DNA from: Epiperipatus broadwayi
Lineage: Eukaryota; Onychophora; Udeonychophora; Euonychophora; Peripatidae
Assembly (NCBI GenBank): GCA_028023455.1
Contig: JAQFVV010000957.1
Span: 62,001 to 126,000, forward strand
Direction of reading: 5' to 3'
Length of the DNA: 64,000 nt
Shown in pieces: positions 54,110 through 64,000 of this stretch (position 1 is the first letter of the stretch; every line of letters begins with the position of its first letter). The notes under the pieces are model-generated. The model was not told the DNA's origin, made no database searches, and saw only the letters and a list, made by a program, of their open reading frames with translations. Both the position numbers and the translations under genes were made by a program.

Positions 54110-55180
54110 GCAGTGTAAATGTTTACTATTTCAATAGCGGAAATATTTAATGGTTTTAAGTTATTTTATAACCAAGAAAAATTATGATGATTAGTTTAAC
54201 TTCAAGGGTTTTTGTCAAAAATTCATTGATAAATTTTATTTTAAAAAAGTTGATAAAGTTAACAAGAAAATTGACCATTTGTTTCATAAAAAAATTCATG
54301 ACACAATGAATGATCAAAATACCCGGTATAAATTTGAGTTAAATCAAAATATATTTAAAATTTTGGATCAAAATATGTTGGTGGAAGATGTAAAGATGGT
54401 AATCTTGAATTAAATTCTGCAGTAGAACATTAATCTAATTTGATTAAGTGTGATTCTAATATTTGTACTAATATTGTTAAAGAAATTAAAAATAAAAACT
54501 TTAATTATGATGGGAATGATAATAGGCTATATCAAATTAATACATTTAACAGTTTTTTATTAAATAATCACTTAGTGGGTTTAAAAGAAGATAAAGGTCT
54601 TCGAATGTGTTTGATTACGAGAGCAAAATATAATGAAAAACTTAGGATTAAATGAAAAAACTTAAATTTCAAAAAAGTGAAATAATAAATATAGATACAT
54701 CTCACATGAAATTTGTAAATGGAATTTAATAAAACTATTGATAGTTTATACATATTATAATTTATATTCATCATCGGCTATTTGTCCAATGATATTTTCA
54801 AATATGAAGCTACATAAAAAATATTTATTAAAATTGATGGTTAATTTTGGTTGTGCATAGCATTATCAAACATGTAGATATATTGATTTATTACTTCAAG
54901 ATAGTTTAGGTTTTGGAGAATATACTGTTTCATCATTGTTTGATTTTGTGGATAAAATTAAAAATACAAGTATAGGATTACATGATACAATTTGTACTTT
55001 TGATATAAACAAAACGTATGGATCAATAGATCGAATAGAGTCAATTAATATTATTGATAATGCTCTTGTTTCAAAAAATATAAAGTCTAATATTATAAAT
55101 TTTATTATAAAATTTTTGCAGTTTATTGATAATACAAACCAATACATAATTTTGCTATTACATGCTAATATATTATAACA
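54110..55180 (+). pseudogene. Penelope-like element fragment 5 (N-terminal part of the RT)
   Basis: The plus-strand readings NLIKCDSNICTNIVKEIKN and LVGLKEDKGLRMCLITRAKY (54440-54655) lie upstream of the finger block CPMIFSNMKLHKKY (about 54785). Then come LGFGEYTVSSLFDFVDKIKN and motif A in good order, TICTFDINKTYGSIDRIES (54936-55147), and INFIIKFLQFIDNTN. It stops before motif C. It supplies the N-terminal portion missing from the other fragments. Motif A is FDINKTYGSID here, unlike the usual FDV..L.TN.P type of better-known Penelope elements, so this seems a divergent lineage. Confidence 0.75.
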
Positions 55181-55259
55181 TAAATTGATTTATTTTGTTA
55201 AACTATGTTTTCAGATGTAAACAACACAATTTTGATGTGTCTATTTCTGTGTATATAGA

Positions 55260-56410
55260 TGTTTCCCCAATAGTTTAATTCTGTAGTTTTAGCAATCATT
55301 TTCTTTATTTGAAGTCTTCCCAAGTGGCATTTACTAAATAATCTGGAGCCATTAACTTTTTTCTTTTTTGATTTTTTCCATGATTTTTCCCATTCTTTAT
55401 GGATCTATCCATTTCCCCATAGTGATTTTACATTGTGTGCACCATAACATGAAGTACATAAAAATTGTAAGTCTTATTTCTGCATAAACACCTTGTTTTA
55501 TAAATCTTTCAATGAATATACATTGCCCAAATGGATTGTTTATCCATCTTGTAAGGAGTGTTTTATGGTATAGATTATTACATCTTATAAATATATGATC
55601 AATGGACTAATCTTCCCTGCCACACATCTGGCACATAGGCTCTACTTTCTTGATGTTTATTCAGTGTGCCAGGAAAGCATTCATTGGAAGAGAGTCCAAG
55701 TTATATTTAATTATGAAAGTCTTGGTACTTTAGTTTGATAAATCAACAACGTTTATATATTAGTTGTTGATTGGTGATGTCCAATTTTTCAATGTTTGTG
55801 TGTTTCTCTCCATTTAGTAGTTTATATGCTGTCCAGTATTTAATTTTATTTGTGATTGGGTTTTTTTAAGTCATTTACCTTTTGTATATTTGTATATAAA
55901 GATTCAATCCATTTGTTGTTAGTTGGTGGGAGCTAATCAATGGGGGTAATGTCTTCTTTGGGTGAAAGTTGGGTATTTCTTTGTTATATTAAATAAACAG
56001 TTATAGTTGTTTTGCATAATTAGTGTTTTAATAGAATGGAGCAAGGTCCAGTCAGTCTTTTTGGTGTTTGCAATGTTCAGAGTCTGATAACAGTGACCTT
56101 TTATTTGCAAAACAATTTAGTACAAAAGGTGTTTACATTTTGAACAAATATTTTGGATTGTAATATCCCAGCCAGAAAATAAGTGATTTTCGGGAACACC
56201 AGCAAGCTGAGTAATGTAACTTTACTTTATAATGAGATATATAGCCCAATAAGTGAAGTGATTGTCCATATAACTGATGTGCCATATATCCTGCCCAGTG
56301 GTAGGCAAGTCTCGGAAGTGATTTTTCAATTTCAGTTATCAGCGGATTGACTTTGTTTAACTCTCCAAGTTTGCACTTTAACATCGATGGAAAACTTTGG
56401 CCTGTCACTT
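55260..56410 (-). pseudogene. LINE C-terminal fragment (second family), decayed
   Basis: Near 55640-55560 the minus strand reads CQMCGRED, a stop, SIDHIFIRC, a CxxC-x7-H-x4-C cluster. This is followed by EIRLTIFMYFMLWCTQCK and a K-rich tail, in the same order as the block at 51341-51890. Upstream pieces (for example LPPTNNKWIESLYTNIQKV near 55900) lie in scattered phases. The 91-codon frame at 56133-56408 has no motif, and I cannot say whether it belongs to the element. Confidence 0.5.
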
Positions 56411-57727
56411 TCTCTGACCATCTTGCTCTAAATATAGGCTTGGAAGTTGAAATCGGGTAGGAAATTAGAGGGTATGATTATTAGAATGCTACTCAAGTAA
56501 ACAACACTAGAAAAGCTTTTCTCTGAAATTTAAATCTGTTTCAATAAAATTGACATCCTGAGAATGCCAGTGGAGGAAGCTTGATTCTCCTTTATCACCA
56601 TTCCCTAATACATAATCAATAAAATTACCTTCAATAAAACGAAATAATAAGATTACTTGCAGATCTGGATTCTATAGACAATGAAATTAGAGCAACCACA
56701 CCATCCACCTCAAATATAGGATTTGTTGAATGGATCCTTGCCCTCAAGGGCCAATATAAAGACTGAAAGAGAGATTTGGCTAAATATTTATCCACAAAAT
56801 GGGCTCAAAGAATTCTTTCAGACCAGCAGTTCTGGTCTAGTAGTTACATCCAATGGGCACTGGGGGTGAAGAATAAGAAAGCCATATCACAATTATTAAC
56901 AATAAAATACAAAACACTCAGGGCTCAGATATGATAAATACTATCCATCAATATCTAGTTGGATGGTGATTGGCATTAATCATATTTTACTGGATTTGTC
57001 TGTTGATTCTTTGTATGTTGGGTCTTGTAAATCAGTGATTGATGTTTCACTTATCTCATTGAGTAGGCATTCCATTTCTAATGGTTGTAGTACTCATGTC
57101 ATTTTTCTATTACTTTCTGTTTCCATTCTGAGTCTGTTCACCTGAATTCCATTAAGCAATTCTTCATTGTTCCAGCTAGGTTGATGGCTTTATTGATGTC
57201 TATAGTGCATAGTATTTTACCTTCTAAACTACTTATTGTGTTATTCCAAACTACTTGTTGTGTCCTTAAAGGCATTCCATTGGGAATAGGTTTTAAACCC
57301 TACCATAAATATCTGTCATTCGGGTGAGCAAGAATATGGTTGATACCCATCCAAATGTCTTTGTTCATCACCATGTTGCAAAATTTTTCGAATGGAAATT
57401 TGTACAGATTATTTTGTTGATTAGTTATGGCTAGTACTAAGGTTTTATCATTAATGCAGTTAGAACATGAGTTTAGTAGCAAATCAGGGATAGAATTAAT
57501 AAATCTTGTGCTGGTGTGTTGATGTCTTGGTATCCCTCTTCTGATATCTGTTTGAAATCATTTATTTCATTTAGTATTTCAAGTTGAGAATCATCATATG
57601 TATCAATATCAATAAGGATAAGAATTGAATTCTGATTAAAATTAAAAGACTTTTTTTCTGACGAGTTTCATTTTTTTTGTAATCATAGCCTCAGCAAAAG
57701 ATTTCTTGTTTAAAAATTTTTTTTTAA
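56411..57727. other. Probable retroelement debris, not resolved
   Basis: Moderately GC-rich relative to the window, with short coding-like pieces on both strands. On the plus strand GFVEWILALKGQYKD and LAKYLSTKWAQRILS occur (about 56710-56810). On the minus strand the frame at 57300-57482 includes KDIWMGINHILAHPND, while the plus-strand frame at 56963 contains GINHILLDLS. I recognise no domain. Confidence 0.35.
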
Positions 57728-58279
57728 TTATATGATTTTACTATACTTTGATTTTTTGTTTGAATAATTGTTTTCCCTAATTTTAGTATGATCAAATTCT
57801 TCACGTTTTTTGAATAGCATTTTTTCTTTATTGTAGTCACTTGTAACTTTATCTTTAGAATTATTACTCTTTTGCAGGTTTCCTCCACTTTCATTGATAG
57901 TAGTTTTCTGCCTTATTACATTCTTACCAGCTTGAATTGGATTTAAACTAGTTTTTGGAAAATTGTGTGTTTGTTTGCAAGAGTTGGAAAATATGATTGT
58001 TTTATACTTTGAGTCATTAGTAAAGCTTTCCTCTTCCAAACATTGTTTATTTTGATTGCACTTATGAATCTCTAACATTTTAAAATGATTTCCATATTTT
58101 GATTTTCTTTGGTCTCTACAATAATTTTTGTTTATTGTTGAAGAGTGATTAGAATAGTTATTATTTGAGGCTAAAAGTTGAGATTTAGATGGTTTTTTGT
58201 ATTTTAAAGAGATTTTATTATAGATTTGATGAGTTCTGAGATTTTTACTATTAATATTATGAGCTTTAGTAACAGTCAT
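57728..58279 (-). CDS. Asn/Lys/Ser-rich 183-aa hypothetical protein
   Basis: One of the few long uninterrupted frames not made of simple repeats. It starts MTVTKAHNINSKN and is rich in N, K, S and T throughout. There are scattered cysteines (HKCNQNKQC, SNSCKQTH) but no zinc-finger spacing, no membrane segment and no obvious coiled coil. It lies directly upstream, on the same strand, of the LINE debris at 55260-57700, so an ORF1-type protein of that LINE is possible. AT-rich base composition alone would favour such residues, and the reverse-strand reading of T-rich DNA is a plausible null. Function unknown. Confidence 0.3.
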   Translation of the reverse strand: MTVTKAHNINSKNLRTHQIYNKISLKYKKPSKSQLLASNNNYSNHSSTINKNYCRDQRKSKYGNHFKMLEIHKCNQNKQCLEEESFTNDSKYKTIIFSNSCKQTHNFPKTSLNPIQAGKNVIRQKTTINESGGNLQKSNNSKDKVTSDYNKEKMLFKKREEFDHTKIRENNYSNKKSKYSKII

Positions 58280-58449
58280 TTTATCATTTTTGTGGCTTTT
58301 TATTCTTGCCTGAAGCAGAGTTGGAAAGTTTGCCCCCTTTCATGAATTAATAAGACCAAAATAGTTACTTACTCAGCAACTTTCTTGGATCGTTTTTGTT
58401 TAGCCCACTGCTCTTTTTCCCAACTAATTCTGAAATTTTATAGTCTCTC

Positions 58450-58932
58450 TAAATGATGTGATGTGATGTACTGTTACTTCTTAAATATAGTCAAGAATCT
58501 CTCAGCAATTATGCCCAGACAAACCTGTAGCCACTTTATTTTTCATTCCCCACTCTAAGTTTTCTCATATTCTGCTCCATTCCATTTCTATAACATAATC
58601 TTTGTCAACTCTATGGCCTTTATATCTAAATCCCCATTATCTTTTCCCAAACCCAGCATAAAAACCAATAATTCACTTTCTGTATAATCACTTTTTCATA
58701 TTTATTCTTCCATAACTTCATTATATGTACCATTTCTGTTTTCAATCATTTACATTCAATGAACAGATGCCTAATATTTTCTATTTCCTTCCTTTCATAA
58801 TTTACAGACTAAATCACCCATATTTTTTCATTTACATGTATATTCTCTTGTTGCTAAAGATCACATTCAAGCTTTAAACAATAAACAACTCTTCTTACTA
58901 TTATCGTATATTAACTCACACCTAATATTATG

Positions 58933-58978
<46 letters not shown>

Positions 58979-60300
58979 CATAATATTAGGTGTGAGTTAC
59001 CCAGATGTTCCAGTCTGCAAATACATTTGAACACACAGATCCACTTTAACAATCAGCTGGTTCATCTATAACATATAACCCTGCTACTGCAACTCCATTT
59101 TATATAATTCTGGCTACATCATATTTATTATATAAAACACTGTTAATTTTTTTATCAAGCCCTTTCTTTTCTTTGCTTTAATTTTTTCTCCCATTCATCC
59201 AAATACTTTTTCTGATTACATAAAATAATTCCCAAATAACTATATCTATTCACCATGCTTAACTTACTATCTCCCAATAAAAATTCTACATCTTCTCTTT
59301 CCGCAGTATTAACCATCATATTTGATTTTTCTTCGCTAAATTTAATCCCGATCTCTTTACACACCCTTGCACATGTCCTCAGCCTAACTTCCATATCTTT
59401 TTCTGCACACAAAAATATATCATCCACAAAAAAGATCTGACAAAATATATACTGCCTTACCACCTATTAATAGCATCTCTACCCCTCTTCCTAATCTTTC
59501 TATTGCTCTTTTTATTTCACTCAAATACAAAACAAACAAAGTAGGTGACACAGGGCATCATTGCCTTACTCCCATCCCATTTTTAACTTCATCCATTCCC
59601 AAATTTACTAAACTCATCCATAATCTATTTCTATTTACTCTATCATATGCCTTCACTATATCTATAAAACTCATATATAACTGTTTACTGAATTTCTACT
59701 CATATTCATAAGGTGTGTAACTACAAATAAACTACCATCTATATGCCTATCTAATTTAAAACCTTCATGCATTTCCCCCAGCACATTAATCCCCTCCATC
59801 CATTTTACAATTCTTTTAGCCACTATATATGAGAAAACTTTATATAAAACTGATGTTACCGATATAAGTCTATAACTTTCTATAAGTCTTACCCTTTTCT
59901 TTAAATAATAATCTTATGCTTATATTACTCCAACTACTCTGAAAAACTCTATTCTATGCCATCTTATTAAAACAGGATAATAACTTTACTTTTGCCCTAT
60001 ATCCTAAATTCATTACCATTTCTGCTGCCCATCTATCTAAACATCTTGCCTTTCCACTTTTAAATTTTTTATCTTCCTCATTCAGTTCATATTTTGTAAA
60101 CCTAATCTTTCCATTACTATATGCTTTCATGTTTTCTATCATTCTATCCTTCACACCTAAACTTGTTTTCTATATTCATTATGTATCTACTTAAGATTCT
60201 TTCTAAATCTTCTCTAGGGTTACACTCTATTCCCTCATCATCTAGTAATACTATATCTCTCTCCCTTACATGCTCCCTTTTAATGATATCCTAAAATGTT
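58450..60300 (-). pseudogene. Third LINE family, copy A (reverse transcriptase, internally deleted)
   Basis: Minus-strand pieces in order: RDIVLLDDEGIECNPREDLE-like linker (60290-60170); SGKARCLDRWAAEMVMNLG (fingers, 59954-60154); SFIDIVKAYDRVNRNRLW (motif A, about 59675); PVSPTLFVLYLSEIKRAIE (motif B, about 59560); FFVDDIFLCAEKDMEV (motif C) and YSYLGIIL (thumb, 59155-59463). The thumb-to-tail section is replaced by unmatched sequence and the palindrome at 58912-58999. The tail then resumes with KEIENIRHLFIECK (about 58770). The order and KAYDRV/VDDI motifs show a LINE reverse transcriptase. I do not place the clade. Stops are frequent. Confidence 0.75.
58912..58999. repeat. Perfect 27-bp-arm palindrome around (TA)n, inside LINE copy A
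   Basis: TAACTCACACCTAATATTAT plus seven bases (58912-58938) is exactly inverted at 58973-58999 around alternating TA. The left arm is normal LINE sequence, shared with 60782-60800. The right arm is its inverted duplicate. Confidence 0.95.
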
Positions 60301-60311
60301 TTTTAAAAAAA

Positions 60312-61806
<1,495 letters not shown>

Positions 61807-62318
61807 GTATTAAATATTTATGTTAATTTTAATAACGAATATTATAAAATGAGTTTTTCCTGCTGTGGCTCAAATTTGTAATTTTGTTATATCAATTTAT
61901 GAAACTAAAATCTTAAAGTAATTGAAATATCAAGAAATTAATATTTATCATAGATATGTAGATGATGTTTTTATTTGTGGAAAACAATCAATTTATTTAA
62001 TGAATGTAAATCATATTAAAGATATAAAGTGAGTTATAACTCAAAAAGAATATAATTCCATAAAATTCTTCGGTATTCGAGTTATACGTAAAGAATACAA
62101 TTTGGATTATTTTATGTCAATTAAACCAATTGAAACTAGAGGTCTTATTCCATATATTTACATGTACCTATAAGTCATAAGTTGTCAGGATTAAAGTCAT
62201 GCTTATTTCAAAATGAAAAATTATGCAAATATTCTAGTGATAAAATAAAAAATGAAAAATTTATGTGTAAATGATTTGTTGAAAATTAGTTATAATAAAA
62301 ATGGTCTAACTAATATTA

Positions 62319-62928
62319 GAAGAAGTTAACAGTTACAAATACCTTGGTCAGATTATTAATACAGATGGAAACATAATGGAGGAAATTAATCATAGAATTA
62401 AACTTGGTTGGAGTGCTTTTGGTAGAAATAACTTGATACTAAAAGGAAATATGCCTATGTGTTTGAAAAGGATGGTTTTTAACAAATGTGTTTTACCAGT
62501 TCTTACTTATGGATCTGAGACTTGGACACTTAATAGAAGAGCAATACAGAGACTTCAGACCACTCAAAGGGGTATGGAGAGATGTATGTTGGGAGTAACA
62601 AAAAGAGATCGAAAGCGCAATGTATGGGTAAGACAACAAACAGGTGTTATTGACCTTATTGAAAAAATTAAAAGATTGAAATGGAGTTGGGCTGGACATA
62701 TTGTTAGAAGAGATGATAATAGATGGACAATTGAAATTTTAAACTGGATTCCAAGAGATTGTAAAGACCCAGAAAGAGACCACATGTGAGATGGATGGAT
62801 GAAATAAGAAAATGTGCAGGGGTGTTGTGGAGAAGAGAAGCTAAAGATCGGAGAAGATGGATTAAACTTGGAGAGACCTTCATCCTGCAGTGGATTGATA
62901 ATGGTTGATGATGATGATGATGATGATG
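62319..62928 (+). mobile_element. 5'-truncated RTE copy (RTE-2) inserted in PLE-6
   Basis: Begins at the counterpart of the EELEEVNSYKYLGQ codons and runs to the (GAT)n tail. ACTAATATTA is exactly duplicated at 62309-62318 and 62929-62938. The 137-codon frame 62376-62789 reads NHRIKLGWSAFGRNNLILKG and WSWAGHIVRRDDNRWTIEIL. It then shifts phase near 62765, where one A of the AAAAG run seen in RTE-1 (47049) is missing. The stops present in RTE-1 at 46844, 46947 and 46977 are absent here, so this copy derives from a better-preserved parent. It is 5'-truncated, as is typical of target-primed reverse transcription. Confidence 0.95.
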
Positions 62929-63185
62929 ACTAATATTATTAAAAAATTTAAAAAAAATCAACAATATAATTAAAATAAAAAATAATATCAAAATGAAATG
63001 GACTCCTATGCCATTTATGTCGAATGCTCAGGCCAAGTTTATTAAGAGAATTTATAATTGTTTGTGTCATATTGCCTTTTTCTCATGAAATTATACAAAT
63101 AGATTACTTAATAACTCTAAAATTCAAAATTAAAATTTTAATTAAAATTGTATTACATATAAATTGATATGTAAATGTGGCTTAT

Positions 63186-63510
63186 AATATATCTAAATAA
63201 GATATTTATTTTATATAGCGCCATGTTTTTAAACTGTAATAATAATCAGCATTAAGCTACTGCTCATGCGCTTTGTAAATTTTAACAATAAATGAATAGT
63301 CTCACTTTACAAACACAAGATAAGGTCATTCATTCAGACATAGTAAAGGTAATTTAAAGTGATTGTTTAATATCTTTTTTCATTTCCAAATACTTAAGAT
63401 TTGCCCATACTTAAACATTTGGGTTGAAAGGATTCATTATTCATTCTATTCTTTCACAAAGACTTTATTTGGTGTTCAAAAAGTGAGAGTATTCATTTCT
63501 AATAATATAT
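63186..63510. repeat. Small insertion 'X', copy 2, inside PLE-6
   Basis: ATAATATATC occurs at both edges (about 63186-63195 and 63504-63513), and the PLE reading resumes after the second. The last 170 bp match the insertion at 1283-1490 in the same direction. There is no frame. It has a length near 320 bp and a target duplication near 10 bp. Confidence 0.65.
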
Positions 63511-64000
63511 CATAAATCTAAATGTATATTGGTGAAGAAAATAAAAGAGCATATGCTTTTATATAATAGAATTCAAAAAGAGAAACAATTAGGAAAATAT
63601 GTAAATAAACCTTCATCATCTGTTATATTTGATCATAATAAATCTTGTCAATATGTATTTAAATTTGATTATGAAAATATAAAAATTATGCAAATTGAAC
63701 ATTGCCACAATAAACTTAAAATAAAATGGGCTATGTGGATTTCAAAAAAATCATCAAATGTTAATGAATCAGAAGTCATCAAATGTTAAAATAATAGAAT
63801 TGGGGGATAACTAAATCTAAATTGAACTATGGGTATTGGGAGAGTATGTCTCATTTTGATTATTCAGTGTGATACAGTTGATAAAGACTGTAAAATGTAT
63901 AATCGAAAGTACTTCTAAAAATAACTATAATTTATGTGAATTTTACTGTATTTTGATATACATATTTTGAATATTATATAAATTTTGAAAAGATTACAAA

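Larger units (their letters stand above)
61807..63980 (+). pseudogene. Penelope-like element fragment 6, interrupted twice
   Basis: Starts near EYYKMS (61850), has IYHRYVDDVFICGKQ (motif C, about 61945) and PISHKLSGLKSCLFQNEKLC (about 62170), and is then cut by RTE-2. Resumes at 62929 with IIKKFKKNQQYN and reaches the (degenerate) RRIYNGL-type segment near 63040. It is cut again by insertion X (about 63186-63510). The C-terminal nuclease part follows: KKIKEHMLLYNRIQKEKQLG, SSSVIFDHNKSCQYVFKFDY and IMQIEHCHNKLKIKWAM (63529-63789). The K/R-x-K-E-H segment matches the helix after the GIY-YIG core. The sequence after 63790 may be the 3' untranslated region. Confidence 0.78.

Overview
The window reads as non-genic DNA from a large, very AT-rich, repeat-laden animal genome. 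There are no bacterial gene blocks, operons, rRNA, tRNA or CRISPR. The sequence is instead filled with decayed retrotransposons, a hAT DNA transposon, fold-back repeats, long (TA)n tracts and one very long (TTC)n tract. The mixture of RTE-like LINEs, Penelope-like elements (PLEs), ZBED5-like hAT and long-LTR elements fits an invertebrate metazoan. I cannot name the species. One short GC-rich block with good splice signals (35344-35392, + strand) may be a real exon, in which case most of the window would be intron of a large gene.

Layout. 731-2036: broken RTE fragment carrying a small insertion. 3880-7580: three PLE fragments, the last two head to head. 7581-16616: an LTR retrotransposon on the minus strand with 2.56-kb LTRs, a purine tract and coiled-coil gag-like coding, but no visible protease, reverse transcriptase or integrase. 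16717-20971: a diverged related LTR on the plus strand, itself split by a 0.94-kb fold-back. 20985-27247: more large inverted repeats in otherwise featureless DNA. 30500-31190: tail of a LINE. 32590-33660: an unexplained GC-richer island. 33961-34512: (TTC)n and other triplet repeats. 35344-35392: the candidate exon. 36084-42584: a third LTR-type copy (minus), holding a 1.5-kb hAT element with perfect 8-bp target duplications. 42598-51340: a 2.2-2.6 kb segment duplicated in tandem. Its first copy contains a near full-length 3.28-kb RTE retrotransposon (43931-47209), and the second copy preserves the corresponding empty site. 51340-61806: remnants of two further LINE families and two more PLE copies in inverted arrangement. 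61807-63980: a sixth PLE fragment, interrupted by a 5'-truncated RTE with a 10-bp target duplication and by a second copy of the small insertion seen near position 1400.

How the parts relate. The elements nest in one another, so a relative order of insertion can be read. PLEs are hosts for the LTR element, the RTE copy and the small insertion. The LTR-type copy at 36084-42584 is host for hAT. RTE-1 is host for a fragment of its own family. Three LTR-type insertions all sit in TA-rich targets, and several (TA)n tracts are centred in perfect short palindromes. Almost every long open frame is a retroelement remnant or a simple-repeat artefact, and no intact autonomous element is present.
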